This document shows positions 46,953 through 56,452 of a stretch of DNA of 64,000 bases, in pieces. The notes under the pieces were generated by a model. It was not told where the DNA came from. It ran no database searches and saw nothing but the letters and a program-made list of their open reading frames with translations. The DNA is from Betaproteobacteria bacterium. Its GTDB lineage: Bacteria; Pseudomonadota; Gammaproteobacteria; Burkholderiales; Casimicrobiaceae. The stretch is from NCBI GenBank assembly GCA_009778785.1, contig WRFN01000002.1, positions 239,063 through 303,062 on the forward strand, read 5' to 3'. Position 1 is the first letter of the stretch. Each line of letters opens with the position of its first letter. The translations under genes and the position numbers were made by a program.

Positions 46953-48014
46953 ATGACCCTTCTCCCCGACGCGCGTTGCACTCTGGCCGAACGAGCCGAC
47001 GCCGATGAAATCATCGACGCGCGTTCCCCCGCCGAATTCGCCGAAGACCACCTTCCCGGCGCGCGCAACTGCCCCGTCCTGAATGATGAAGAGCGCGCCG
47101 CCGTCGGCACGCTCTACCAAAACTCCCCTTTTGAAGCGCGCAAAGTCGGCGCCGCGATGGTCGCCCGCCACCTCGCCCAATACCTCGACCATGAATTTGC
47201 CGACCGCCCCAAAAGCTGGCGGCCGCTGGTGTACTGCTGGCGCGGCGGCATGCGCAGCGCCAGCTTCGTCACTTGGCTGCGGCTGATCGGCTGGCGCGCC
47301 ACGCAACTGGCCGGCGGCTACAAAACCTGGCGCAACCACGTTTTGCAAACCCTCGACGAACAGCCGCCGCGTTATCACTGGCGCGTCATCTGCGGCCCTA
47401 CTGGCAGCGCCAAAACGCGGCTGCTAACGGCGCTGGCAGCTTGCGGTGAACAAACGCTTGACCTCGAAGCGCTGGCCGCACACAAAGGCTCGGTGCTCGG
47501 CGCGTTACCGGACACTCCGCAACCTTCACAAAAAGCGTTTGAAACGCAACTCTCCGAAACGCTGGTTGCGCTCGATCCGACGCGCCCCGTTTACGTCGAA
47601 GCCGAGAGTCGCAAGATCGGCCGCGTCGCGCTGCCCAACGCGCTGATCGACGCCATGCGCAACGCCGATTGCCTCGAACTCTCGCCGTCGCCGGAAGTGC
47701 GACTGCGCTACCTGCTCGATGATTACGCTTACCTCGGCCAAAATCCGCAAGACTTGTGCGCGCAGCTGGAACGACTCCGCGGCTTCATCGACAACGCTGC
47801 GTTGACACGCTGGCAACAGTGGGCGCAAGAGGGCAACCTGCCCGAACTTTTTGCCGAATTGCTCACCCACCACTACGATCCGCTGTACGCGCATTCGCAA
47901 TACCGCCACTTCAACAAACTGCACCATGCGCCGCGCTTTCACCCCGACGATTTATCGGAAGCAGCGCTGGCGGCGCTGGCGGAAAAGATTGTCGGGCGTT
48001 ATTCCGGAACATAA
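46953..48014 (+). CDS. mnmH: tRNA 2-selenouridine synthase
   Basis: A 353-residue enzyme that replaces sulfur by selenium in wobble mnm5s2U of Lys, Glu and Gln tRNAs. The rhodanese domain starts DEIIDARSPAEFAEDHLPGA and contains the catalytic Cys in VYCWRGGMRSAS; the P-loop domain has GPTGSAKTRL. It uses selenophosphate from SelD. Start at ATG 46953 fits family length; no good ribosome site is seen and the upstream frame runs through a repeat. Confidence 0.94.
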   Translation: MTLLPDARCTLAERADADEIIDARSPAEFAEDHLPGARNCPVLNDEERAAVGTLYQNSPFEARKVGAAMVARHLAQYLDHEFADRPKSWRPLVYCWRGGMRSASFVTWLRLIGWRATQLAGGYKTWRNHVLQTLDEQPPRYHWRVICGPTGSAKTRLLTALAACGEQTLDLEALAAHKGSVLGALPDTPQPSQKAFETQLSETLVALDPTRPVYVEAESRKIGRVALPNALIDAMRNADCLELSPSPEVRLRYLLDDYAYLGQNPQDLCAQLERLRGFIDNAALTRWQQWAQEGNLPELFAELLTHHYDPLYAHSQYRHFNKLHHAPRFHPDDLSEAALAALAEKIVGRYSGT

Positions 48015-48019
48015 TGCAG

Positions 48020-48224
48020 AATTGTAGGAGCGGCATCCTGCCGCCACGGCGGGATGTATTGCCGTAGGGGAACAGCGCGCCGTGCCCTTCAATCACCCCG
48101 TCCGCCTTCGGCGTCCACCCCTCCATTTTTCGTGCTACTACCCCCGATATTTCCGATACCACCAACGCCATTCCTCTCTATGGAAGAATAGCGCAAAGCA
48201 CCGAAGCGGTTGGGTTTGCCCAAC
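48020..48224. repeat. Intergenic repeats between mnmH and the flavin reductase gene
   Basis: The 216-base gap holds a GCGGCATCCTGCCGCC palindrome near 48027-48045 (family of 17569) and a GTTGGG-TTTG-CCCAAC hairpin at 48209-48224, just past the flavin reductase stop on the opposite strand. No gene. Confidence 0.5.
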
Positions 48225-48230
48225 GTTACC

Positions 48231-48773
48231 CTACACCCCATCCGGCAATTTCGACTGCATCATTTCCTTGCGGTCGAAATTGCGCCCATCGACGACAAAC
48301 GTACCATCGCCGATGGCGTGGAGCAGACGCTTTTCCTTGCGGTCGCTGTCAATCCAAGCCGCCACGCCTTGCAGCACGATGATGTTGTAGGGTTCGATGA
48401 TATCCGCCACCCGGCATTCGATGTTCGCCAGACACTGCTCGATGAGCGGCGCGCGAACGTGCTTGGCCTTGGCGCGGGTCAAGCCGAACTTCTCGAACTT
48501 GTCCTCCTCGCGCCCGCTGCAAGTGCCGATGCCCACGGCGATGTCGAGCATGTCCACCGTGGGAATGGCGATCACACATTCCTTGTTTTTCTTGAGCGCG
48601 CCATACGAGTAGTTCCAGGGCCCGGTGGTGATGGCGAAGGACGCCGAAAAATCCAGCACCATCGTCCAGGTGATGGTCATCACGTTGTCGCGACGACCAT
48701 CGCGCGTCGTCACCAGCACGACCGGCCCCGGTTCGATCAACGTAAAAACTTTATTGAGCGGCAGATTTTCCAT
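48231..48773 (-). CDS. Flavin reductase family protein
   Basis: A 180-residue FMN-binding split-barrel protein. PGPVVLVTTRDGRRDNVMTITWTMVLDFSASFAITTG is the flavin-binding signature, followed by ECVIAIPTVDMLD and DIIEPYNIIVLQGVAAW. Such proteins reduce FMN for partner oxygenases or act as flavoredoxins. It is next to the riboflavin genes but with a 76-base gap; the partner is unknown. Confidence 0.88.
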   Translation of the reverse strand: MENLPLNKVFTLIEPGPVVLVTTRDGRRDNVMTITWTMVLDFSASFAITTGPWNYSYGALKKNKECVIAIPTVDMLDIAVGIGTCSGREEDKFEKFGLTRAKAKHVRAPLIEQCLANIECRVADIIEPYNIIVLQGVAAWIDSDRKEKRLLHAIGDGTFVVDGRNFDRKEMMQSKLPDGV

Positions 48774-48849
48774 ATTCGCTCCTGCTTTTGACTAACATTC
48801 CTGACAAACAACTGTACCACGTCGCACCGACCCGTGGGGTTCGCTGCAC

Positions 48850-49476
48850 TCACCCCAACCTGCCATTTCCGTCGAGCAGTTGCGCCACGTACCGTGCAAT
48901 CAGATCGATTTCGAGATTGACGGCGTCGCCGGGTTTCAACGATGAAAAAGTGGTGGCAGTGAACGTATGCGGGATCAGGTTGATCGCCGCGCGATGATCG
49001 GCAACGGTGTTGACAGTCAGGCTGACGCCGTTGACGGTCAACGATCCTTTGGGCGCGATGAAGCGCATCAAGGGTTGCGGCGCTTCGATTTCCAGCAGGT
49101 AATTGTGCGCCGCGTTTTCTTCATTCTGTGCAGCATCGAGCGCAATCAGTTGCACGATGCGACCGACGCCATCAACGTGGCCGCTCACCAGATGGCCGCC
49201 GAGACGGTCGGACAAGCGCATCGCTTTTTCCATGTTGACGCGACCTCCCGCCGGAAATCCAGCAGTGCAACGCAGGGTTTCCGCCGACACGTCGAACACC
49301 AACATTTGCGCTCGTCGTTCAACCACTGTCAGGCAACAACCGTTGAGCGCGACGCTGTCGCCCAGCGCAACATCGGTCAAATCCAGCGCCGAGGCATCGA
49401 CGGTGAGCGCAACGCCGCCCGCTTTGGGCGTGACGTTTTTAATCGTGCCGACAGCGGAGATGATTCCGGTAAACAT
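48850..49476 (-). CDS. ribE: Riboflavin synthase alpha chain
   Basis: A 208-residue enzyme converting two 6,7-dimethyl-8-ribityllumazines into riboflavin. Two lumazine-binding repeats, starting MFTGIISAVGTI and MEKAMRLSDRLGGHLVSGHVDGVG, each with GDSVALNGCCLTV- or GSLTVNGVSLTV-type barrels. Start at MFTGII directly after the ribD stop, so the two are cotranscribed. Confidence 0.96.
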   Translation of the reverse strand: MFTGIISAVGTIKNVTPKAGGVALTVDASALDLTDVALGDSVALNGCCLTVVERRAQMLVFDVSAETLRCTAGFPAGGRVNMEKAMRLSDRLGGHLVSGHVDGVGRIVQLIALDAAQNEENAAHNYLLEIEAPQPLMRFIAPKGSLTVNGVSLTVNTVADHRAAINLIPHTFTATTFSSLKPGDAVNLEIDLIARYVAQLLDGNGRLG

Positions 49477-49477
49477 T

Positions 49478-50590
49478 TCAGTCTTCTTTGCGGCAAAAGC
49501 GCAAACGCACATCGTCACCGACGCGCATCGCTTCTGCGAGCGAAAATTTCGCGTCGCCTTCCAACGTGTCCAGCGGCGCGGATAGATTGAACATTGGCAA
49601 CGCTTGTTGCCCCAGCAGTTTGGGCGACACATACACCAGCAATTCGTCAACGAGTCCCGCTTCGAGTAGCGCGCCGTTCAAGCGCGCACCGGCTTCGACG
49701 TGCAATTCGTTGACTTCCGCTCTTGCCAGCATGGCCATCATCGCCTCCAAATCTTCGGCGCTGTATTTTCCTTCAAGGCCGGTGGCCAGCAGCAGCCGGT
49801 GACGAACATGCAAGGGCCAGGACGCCGGTCGCGTGGTTGAGGTAATGATCATCGTTTCGCCGTCGTCGTTCATGAGCTTGCTCGTTGTCGGCGTTCTCGC
49901 TTGACGATCGAGCACGATGCGCAACGGTTGCCGCGGCGTTTCCACCGCCCGCACGGTCAACGACGGGTTGTCGGCCAACACGGTGCCGATGCCGGTCAAC
50001 AACGCGCAGGCGCGCGCGCGAAAAGCATGGCTGTCGTCGCGCGCCGCCTTTTGCGTGATCCATTGACTGCGACCGTCGGCCAGCGCGATCCGTCCATCCA
50101 GACTGGCGGCGATTTTGCTGCGAACCCACGGCCGCCCGCGTTGCATGCGCGAGATGAAACCGCAGTTCAATTCGCGCGCTTCTTTTTCGAGCAAGCCCGC
50201 TTCAAACGCGATGCCTGCCGCCTGCAACACCCGACCGCCGTGTAATGCTTTCGGATTCGGATCGTTGCACGCCGCAATCACTCGCCCGATACCGGCGGCG
50301 ATGATCGCTTCGGTGCAGGGCGGCACCCGCCCGTAGTGGCTGCACGGTTCCAGCGAAACATACATCGTGGCGCCGCGCACATCATATCCCTGCGCGAGCG
50401 CGTCGATCAGCGCCGACGTTTCCGCATGAGACTCTCCGGCTTTTTGATGCCAGCCTTCACCGATGATTTTCCCGTTGTCGTTAATGATCACGCAACCGAC
50501 CCGTGGGTTCGGTGCAGTGGTATACAAGCCCCGCGCCGCCAACACCAGCGCGTGCTGCATGTGTCGTACATCAGCTCCAGACCAGCGCAT
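49478..50590 (-). CDS. ribD: Riboflavin biosynthesis protein RibD
   Basis: A 370-residue bifunctional enzyme. The N-terminal zinc deaminase has HAETSAL and PCSHYGRVPPC; the C-terminal reductase has SLDGRIALADGRSQWIT and VEAGARLNGALL. It performs the second and third steps from GTP to lumazine. It lies between nrdR and ribE with short gaps, as in many proteobacteria. No FMN riboswitch is seen in front. Confidence 0.96.
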   Translation of the reverse strand: MRWSGADVRHMQHALVLAARGLYTTAPNPRVGCVIINDNGKIIGEGWHQKAGESHAETSALIDALAQGYDVRGATMYVSLEPCSHYGRVPPCTEAIIAAGIGRVIAACNDPNPKALHGGRVLQAAGIAFEAGLLEKEARELNCGFISRMQRGRPWVRSKIAASLDGRIALADGRSQWITQKAARDDSHAFRARACALLTGIGTVLADNPSLTVRAVETPRQPLRIVLDRQARTPTTSKLMNDDGETMIITSTTRPASWPLHVRHRLLLATGLEGKYSAEDLEAMMAMLARAEVNELHVEAGARLNGALLEAGLVDELLVYVSPKLLGQQALPMFNLSAPLDTLEGDAKFSLAEAMRVGDDVRLRFCRKED

Positions 50591-50600
50591 TATCCCCTTT

Positions 50601-51074
50601 CTATTTTTCAGCCAGTGATTGTTCCGGGTTTTCCATCGTCCTCAAGACATCGTGAAAATCCGAAACGTCCTTAAACGAGCGATAGACCGAAGCAAAGCGA
50701 ACATACGCCACCTTGTCCAGATCATACAGTTCTTCCATCACCATTTCCCCAATCTGTCGCGACGGCACTTCGCGCTCGCCTAACGACAGCAATTTTTGAA
50801 TGATGCGCTGGATCGCCGCATCGACGGCTTCCGTTTCAACGGCGCGCTTGTGCAGCGCGCGTTGAAAGCCGACACGCAATTTGGCTTCGACAAACTCATC
50901 GCGCGTGCCGTCGCTTTTGACGATTTGCGGCATTCGCAACTCGACCGTCTCATAGGTCGTGAAGCGTTTCTGACACACGGTACAACGCCGCCGACGCCGA
51001 ATCGAATCGCCCGCTTCCGACACCCGCGAGTCGATCACTTGCGTATCATCGCTGCGACAGAACGGGCATTTCAT
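50601..51074 (-). CDS. nrdR: Transcriptional repressor NrdR
   Basis: A 157-residue repressor of ribonucleotide reductase genes. The zinc ribbon [15 protein letters not shown]...[12 protein letters not shown] is followed by an ATP-cone domain (about 49-139: [29 protein letters not shown]) that senses dATP/ATP. It follows glyA by 12 bases, the conserved glyA-nrdR-ribD order. Confidence 0.97.
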   Translation of the reverse strand: MKCPFCRSDDTQVIDSRVSEAGDSIRRRRRCTVCQKRFTTYETVELRMPQIVKSDGTRDEFVEAKLRVGFQRALHKRAVETEAVDAAIQRIIQKLLSLGEREVPSRQIGEMVMEELYDLDKVAYVRFASVYRSFKDVSDFHDVLRTMENPEQSLAEK

Positions 51075-51086
51075 CGACGACTCCCG

Positions 51087-52340
51087 TCAATCCTTGTAAA
51101 CAGGAAACTTGGCGGTCAGCGCGTCCACTTCCGCCCTCACCCGCGCCAGCGCTTTATCGTCTTCCGGCGCGTCGAGCGCATCGGCAATCAAATGCGCGAG
51201 TTTTTCGCATTCAAACACGGAAAAGCCGCGCGTGGTGATGGCCGGACTGCCGAGCCGGACGCCGGAAGTCACGAACGGCTTTTCGGGATCGTTCGGAATC
51301 GAATTCTTGTTGACCGTGATGTGCACCTTGCCCAACACTTCTTCGGCGGCTTTGCCGGTAATTTTCTTGGCGCGCAAATCCACCAGAAACACATGCGAAT
51401 CGGTACCGCCGGAAACGATGCGCAAACCGCGTTCGCCAAGCGTTTTCGCCAGCACGCGGGCGTTTTCCAGCACACACATCTGGTACGTTTTGAATTCTTT
51501 CGAGAGCGCTTCGTGAAGCGCCACCGCTTTGGCCGCAATCACATGCATCAGCGGCCCGCCCTGCAAACCGGGGAAGACGGCGGAGTTGATCGCCTTCTCG
51601 TTTTCCGCTGGCATCAAAATCATGCCGCCGCGCGGGCCGCGCAGCGTTTTGTGCGTCGTCGTCGTCACATAATCGGCGAACGGGATCGGACTTGGGTACA
51701 GATGCGCCGCAACCAATCCGGCGTAGTGTGCCATGTCCACCATCAACGCCGCACCGACATGATCGGCAACCGCGCGAAATTTTTTCCAGTCGATCACCCG
51801 CGAATACGCCGACGCGCCGGCAACGATCAGCTTGGGCTTGTGTTCCTCCGCCAGCTTCGCCATGCTGTCGTAGTCGATCAACTCGCTTTCGTCGAGACCG
51901 TAAGGAACCACCTTGAACCACTTGCCGGACATGTTCACCGGCGAGCCGTGCGTCAAGTGACCGCCATGCGGCAGACTCATGCCGAGAATCGTGTCGCCGG
52001 GTTGCAACGCCGCGAAAAACACTGCTTGATTGGCTTGCGCGCCGGAATGCGGTTGTACATTCGCCGCTTGCGCGCCGAACAATTTTTTCGCGCGGTCGAT
52101 GGCCAACTGTTCGGTTTGATCGACAAATTCGCAACCGCCGTAATAGCGTTTGCCCGGATAACCTTCGGCGTACTTGTTGGTCAGTTGCGACCCTTGCGCC
52201 GCCATGACGCTCGGGCTGACGTAGTTCTCGGAAGCGATCAACTCGATGTGATCTTCCTGCCGTTTCGTTTCGGCAGCGATGGTCGCCCAAAGTTCGGGGT
52301 CGGTTTGCGCGAGCGTGATGGAACGGTGGTACATGGTCAT
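51087..52340 (-). CDS. glyA: Serine hydroxymethyltransferase
   Basis: A 417-residue PLP enzyme making glycine and 5,10-methylene-THF from serine. [31 protein letters not shown] [14 protein letters not shown] and the PLP lysine in [14 protein letters not shown] are present. First gene of a glyA-nrdR-ribD-ribE run. No glycine riboswitch is visible in the 96 bases upstream. Confidence 0.98.
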   Translation of the reverse strand: MTMYHRSITLAQTDPELWATIAAETKRQEDHIELIASENYVSPSVMAAQGSQLTNKYAEGYPGKRYYGGCEFVDQTEQLAIDRAKKLFGAQAANVQPHSGAQANQAVFFAALQPGDTILGMSLPHGGHLTHGSPVNMSGKWFKVVPYGLDESELIDYDSMAKLAEEHKPKLIVAGASAYSRVIDWKKFRAVADHVGAALMVDMAHYAGLVAAHLYPSPIPFADYVTTTTHKTLRGPRGGMILMPAENEKAINSAVFPGLQGGPLMHVIAAKAVALHEALSKEFKTYQMCVLENARVLAKTLGERGLRIVSGGTDSHVFLVDLRAKKITGKAAEEVLGKVHITVNKNSIPNDPEKPFVTSGVRLGSPAITTRGFSVFECEKLAHLIADALDAPEDDKALARVRAEVDALTAKFPVYKD

Positions 52341-52436
52341 GCCCTTGGCGAAAAAAGTTAAAGTTTACACGCTCGCCGCTATTTACGGGAGCCTTTAGGC
52401 CAGTTGGCTATAGATGTTGTGCTTCTTGTACCTACT

Positions 52437-54383
52437 TTACATCCTGCCCGACGACGGCAATTCCTCTTCGCTGACGACATCGGTCAACACCGGAAAATAA
52501 TCGTCATCGTGATTGGGCGCGACGGCGGGCGCAGCGGGTGCGACAACGGGTTTGGCAACGGCAGGGATTGGCCTGTCCGCAACGGGCTTGTCCACAACAG
52601 GCGTTGGCCTCGCGGCAGGCGCGGTAACAGGGATTGCGGTGGGCGCAGCGACAGGCGCTGTGGTGGGCTTTCTGGCGGCGGGCGCTACGGGCACGGCCAC
52701 CTCTCCCGTCCGCGCGACAGCAGCAGGCGCCGCCGGAAACACTTTAAGGGTCAATTCAGGCGTTGCCGCCACCGGCGCCTCAGGCAGCGGGGAAACACGG
52801 GCGGGGGCTTTATCGGGCGTCTTTTCCGGAGCATTCTCCGGCGCTTTCTCGAAAACTTTCGGCGGTTCTTTCTCCGGCGCTTTCTCGACCGTCTTCGTCT
52901 TGTTGCCATCCTTGGCCGATTCGACTAAAGTCAGTAAAGAATCATGCTCATCCACCGATGAGGTCGTGCGAATCGGCGGCAGCGAGACCACCATCGCCTT
53001 GATGTTTTGCACTTGTGGGTGCTGTTGCTGGTATTCCGACAACAACTGCGCCGCCGAGTAGTGTGAAGGCGGGGTTCCGACTTCATTACCGTACTGGAAT
53101 TCGGACAACAGCGCCGCCGCCGAGAACGAAGGCGCAGCGGGTTTCTCAGGAGCGAATTGTTCCTCGGCAGGCTGTTCTTCGGGCGGCTCGGTGACGGCTT
53201 CCGCCGCTGCTTCACCGGCTTCCCCAGCTGTTTCTTCCTCTACTGCTTCCGGCGCAAAAATCAGAGGCTCGGCGAAAAGAGCTTCCCCCGGCTCAGCGGT
53301 TTCCACTTCTGACGCTTCTGCGGTTTCCGCTTCGGCAAACTCATCCTCAGGCGCTTCGGTGAATCCCTCGAGTTCTTCGGCAACAATCTCCTCAGGTTCT
53401 TCGACGGCCTCTGCCTCGACCGCTTCGGCAATTTCTTCCGGCGCTTCGATAGTCTCCGCTTCGGCAGTTTCCACTTCCGGCGTTTCCGGTGCCGCAGTTT
53501 CCAGCAACTCCGCTTTCGGTTCCGGCCACGCGAAGTCCGTCGCGCCTTTGGCGGCTTCTTCGGCGGCCGCCTCTGCTTCCGTCAGCCCGATGCCGGACAG
53601 GGGCGCCAGCGCTTCCGCTACTCCGATGGCCGAACCTTCGTCGAGCGCTGGAGGAATGTCGTCCGTTTCTGCCGACGGCAACCAGACCTCTTCTTCCGAT
53701 GCAGTGGATGCCGGTTTTGTCTCCGACGCTTCCGGCGCCGCCACGTCGAACGCCACCGTCGGCGGCGCCGTCTCGTAAGAGACGGAACCTTGGGCGGGCG
53801 TCGCCAGCACTTCGGGCGTTGACATCAGCGACAACGCATCGAAAAACAATTCTTCCAGCGTGCGCGGCTCTTCTGGTTCTTCTTTGACCGCCGGCTTTGC
53901 TTCTTCGACTTCAGCGGATGGCGCTTCGGGCTCCGGCGTCGCACCCTCTATCGGCAACGCAAACTCCCACAGCAGCAAATCGTCTTCCGCTCGCGCCTTT
54001 TTCGCTGCCACTTCCGGTACGGATTCCGGCGCTTGGGCAACAGTCGGTGTTTCGGAACTCGCTGGTTGATTCCGTTCGCCCTGAGCTTGTCGAAGGGCAA
54101 GCGGCGTATCACTGTGGGCTTTGACAGACTCAGCCCGAACAGTTGGTAATGGTTCGGCGTTTTCTTCCTCGCGCCCCTTGCCGAAACTTCCGGCAAAGGC
54201 CTTGGCCGAAACTTCGGCGAAGATTTCGGCGGAAACTTTGGCGAGATCGGGTAGCCCTTCCGGCGGCGGCGGTGGCGGCTCGACGGTTCCCGTCCGGCGG
54301 TTGCGTCGCATCAGCGCATCCACACCGTCAAACAGGTTGCGCACTATCGGCGGTGTTGTAGGAGTGTCCTGCTGATCCGTCAT
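52437..54383 (-). CDS. Large acidic Ala/Glu/Pro-rich protein of unknown function
   Basis: A 648-residue, mainly disordered cytosolic protein without signal peptide or membrane helix. The N-terminus (MTDQQDTPTTPPIVRNLFDG) is followed by PPPPPP, a very acidic Glu/Ala tract (about 150-450), a twin motif FSAAALLSEFQ and YSAAQLLSEYQ (about 455-485), a Lys/Pro/Ala tract and a conserved-looking tail DDDYFPVLTDVVSEEE. Residues 95-106 (LALRQAQGERNQ) are encoded by a dispersed palindromic repeat. Burkholderia proteins in the same place beside holC (DUF2486) may be distant relatives; that is from memory and unverified. Start is supported by a GGGGGG-rich ribosome site 8 bases upstream. Confidence 0.7.
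   Translation of the reverse strand: MTDQQDTPTTPPIVRNLFDGVDALMRRNRRTGTVEPPPPPPEGLPDLAKVSAEIFAEVSAKAFAGSFGKGREEENAEPLPTVRAESVKAHSDTPLALRQAQGERNQPASSETPTVAQAPESVPEVAAKKARAEDDLLLWEFALPIEGATPEPEAPSAEVEEAKPAVKEEPEEPRTLEELFFDALSLMSTPEVLATPAQGSVSYETAPPTVAFDVAAPEASETKPASTASEEEVWLPSAETDDIPPALDEGSAIGVAEALAPLSGIGLTEAEAAAEEAAKGATDFAWPEPKAELLETAAPETPEVETAEAETIEAPEEIAEAVEAEAVEEPEEIVAEELEGFTEAPEDEFAEAETAEASEVETAEPGEALFAEPLIFAPEAVEEETAGEAGEAAAEAVTEPPEEQPAEEQFAPEKPAAPSFSAAALLSEFQYGNEVGTPPSHYSAAQLLSEYQQQHPQVQNIKAMVVSLPPIRTTSSVDEHDSLLTLVESAKDGNKTKTVEKAPEKEPPKVFEKAPENAPEKTPDKAPARVSPLPEAPVAATPELTLKVFPAAPAAVARTGEVAVPVAPAARKPTTAPVAAPTAIPVTAPAARPTPVVDKPVADRPIPAVAKPVVAPAAPAVAPNHDDDYFPVLTDVVSEEELPSSGRM
54070..54104. 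repeat. REP-like palindrome inside a coding region
   Basis: TTCCGTTCGCCCTGAGC continues into TTGTCGAAGGGCAAGCGG, a full copy of the repeat seen at 5140 and partially at 14658. It is in frame with the acidic protein and encodes LALRQAQGERNQ, a peptide known to appear in many proteins through the same repeat. Confidence 0.8.
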
Positions 54384-54403
54384 GTTCCGCCCCCCGATCC
54401 GTT

Positions 54404-54829
54404 TCAACGGCGCGCCGTCAGATTGTGAGCACGCAGTTCGTAGCCGCGCTCCTGATAAAAACGGTAGCGCTGACGCCCTTGCGCCAGCGCGGTTTCGTCG
54501 CAACCGATCACTTCCGCCAGCCGCTCGAAGCGGCTGAAAAACGGCGGCAACTCGGCTTTGGTGTTGATAAGCACGGCGGCGGGGCCATTATGCTCGGGCA
54601 GATGGTCAATCAGAATCGGCGTCTCGTCCGCCAGCGAACTCCCCAGCCGACAGTGCGGCAGAAAAGCGTGCGGCGGGTCGATCCACAGCCGTTGATCCAG
54701 CGCCGCCGTCATGGTCTCGTCCTCCGTCAAAACCCGAACCCTCCCGTGTTGCGCGTAGGCTTTTTCCACCAGCCGGACGACAACGCCAAGAGGGTCGTTC
54801 ACATGCGTATAAAAATCGATGACAGTCAT
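54404..54829 (-). CDS. holC: DNA polymerase III subunit chi
   Basis: A 141-residue protein. VIDFYTHVNDPLGVVVRLVEKAYAQHGRVRVLTEDE, LWIDPPHAFLPH and VLINTKAELPPFFSRFERLAEVIG are chi blocks; RQRYRFYQERGYEL is the C-terminal motif. Chi binds SSB and, with psi, the clamp loader. It lies 24 bases behind pepA, a conserved pair. Confidence 0.94.
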   Translation of the reverse strand: MTVIDFYTHVNDPLGVVVRLVEKAYAQHGRVRVLTEDETMTAALDQRLWIDPPHAFLPHCRLGSSLADETPILIDHLPEHNGPAAVLINTKAELPPFFSRFERLAEVIGCDETALAQGRQRYRFYQERGYELRAHNLTARR

Positions 54830-54853
54830 TCCGAGATGATAACTCTCCCGGCG

Positions 54854-56356
54854 TCACTCGTCACGATTTTCCCGCGCCAACAACCAATTGACCAGCAACG
54901 GCACCGGCCGCCCGGTCGCGCCTTTCTCCTTGCCTTCCTTCCAGGCCACGCCGGCGATGTCGAGGTGCGCCCAGTTGTATTTTTTGGCAAAACGCGACAG
55001 GAAGCAAGCGGCGGTGATACTCCCCGCCGACCGCCCGCCCACGTTGGCCACGTCGGCAAAGTTGCTTTTCAGCGCGTCGTGGTATTCGTCCCACAGCGGC
55101 AGCGCCCAAGCGCGGTCGGCGGCATCGTCGCCCGCCGTTACCAGCGCCCGCACCAGCGTTTCGTTATTACCAAAAACGCCACAAGCCACATTTCCCAGCG
55201 TAATCACCATCGCGCCGGTCAGCGTGGCGACATCGACCACCGCTTCGGGGTCGTAACGCTCGGCGTAAGTCAGCGCGTCGGCCAGCAACAGGCGGCCTTC
55301 GGCGTCGGTATTGAGGACTTCGATGGTCTGCCCCGACATGCTGGTGACGACATCGCCCGGCTTGGTCGCCCGTCCCGAAGGCATGTTTTCGCAGGCCGGA
55401 ATCAGCCCGATCAAATGGATGTTCGGCTTCAGTTCGGCGACGGTACGGAAAACGCCGAAAATACTCGCCGCCCCGCTCATGTCGAACTTCATCTGATCCA
55501 TGTCGGCGCCCGGTTTCAACGAAATGCCGCCCGAATCAAAAGTGATGCCTTTGCCGATCAGCACCACCGGCTTTTTCTTGACGCCCGCTCGCTTGTATTC
55601 TATGACGATAAAACGCGGCGGCGTTTCGCTGCCCTGCGCCACCGACAGAAAAGCGCCCATCTTGTTTTCTTCGATTTCGCTTTGTTCCAGCACCTGCGCC
55701 TTGACTTCGGTGGAATACATCGACGCCAATTTGCGCGCCATATCGGCAAGATATGCCGGCGTGCACATGTTAGCCGGCAAATTGCCGAGATCGCGCGTCA
55801 ATTCGATCCCTTCGCTCACCGCCACGCCGCGCGCCAGCATGGTTTCGCCAATCAACAGGTCGGAACGCATCGGGACGGACAAGGTGAGTTTGCGCAGTGG
55901 TCGCCGTACATCCACATTCTCCGTTTTCATGTGATCGAAACGATAGGTAGCGTCGCTTGCCGCAATCACCGTATGCTCGATACGCCAGCCGATGTCGCGG
56001 CGGCGAACCTTCTCTTCGGTCAGATAAATCACCGCCTCGTAAGCGCCGGTTTCATTCAGAAATTTCACGGCATTGCGAACCGCCGTGTAGTACTCGCGTT
56101 CCTTGAAGTCGCGCTCGCGTCCCAGACCGACGAGCAACACCCGATCTGCCAGTGTGTTCGGCACATTGTAAAGAAGCAGCGTGGTTCCTAAACGTCCCTC
56201 CATATCCCCGCGCCGAATGATATCGCTGATATAACCCTTTGCCGCGCGGTCGATCCGTTCGGCTGCCAGAGAAAGCTTGCGATTATCAAACACCCCCACC
56301 ACTACGCAAGCCGTCCTTTGTTTCTCTGGGTTCCCGCTTTTTATGGTAAATTCCAT
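54854..56356 (-). CDS. pepA: Leucyl aminopeptidase (cytosol aminopeptidase PepA)
   Basis: A 500-residue M17 zinc aminopeptidase. The catalytic half contains GKGITFDSGGISLKPG, MKFDMSGAA and the NTDAEGRLLLADAL signature with metal ligands; a DNA-binding N-terminal domain is present as in E. coli PepA/XerB, which also acts in plasmid recombination. Start MEFTIKSG after a 54-base shortened frame. Divergent from lptF by 96 bases. Confidence 0.96.
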   Translation of the reverse strand: MEFTIKSGNPEKQRTACVVVGVFDNRKLSLAAERIDRAAKGYISDIIRRGDMEGRLGTTLLLYNVPNTLADRVLLVGLGRERDFKEREYYTAVRNAVKFLNETGAYEAVIYLTEEKVRRRDIGWRIEHTVIAASDATYRFDHMKTENVDVRRPLRKLTLSVPMRSDLLIGETMLARGVAVSEGIELTRDLGNLPANMCTPAYLADMARKLASMYSTEVKAQVLEQSEIEENKMGAFLSVAQGSETPPRFIVIEYKRAGVKKKPVVLIGKGITFDSGGISLKPGADMDQMKFDMSGAASIFGVFRTVAELKPNIHLIGLIPACENMPSGRATKPGDVVTSMSGQTIEVLNTDAEGRLLLADALTYAERYDPEAVVDVATLTGAMVITLGNVACGVFGNNETLVRALVTAGDDAADRAWALPLWDEYHDALKSNFADVANVGGRSAGSITAACFLSRFAKKYNWAHLDIAGVAWKEGKEKGATGRPVPLLVNWLLARENRDE

Positions 56357-56452
56357 TATGTCCTCTTTTGTGTTTTCTCTTAGAAAAGCGCCGGGATGAA
56401 CAGGCGCCAAAACGCATTATCGGCAAAGTATCGTACAAAATCAAAATTATTC

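Noticed and set aside
50591..50600. FMN riboswitch before ribD
   Set aside because: Only 10 bases separate nrdR and ribD; no aptamer can fit.
52341..52436. Possible glycine riboswitch before glyA
   Set aside because: Too short and no recognisable aptamer pattern.
52513..53061. 182-residue plus-strand frame (Gly/Ala/Thr-rich)
   Set aside because: Shadow of the low-complexity acidic protein on the other strand.
54425..56191. 588-residue plus-strand frame over holC and pepA
   Set aside because: Crosses two real genes on the other strand and has shadow composition.
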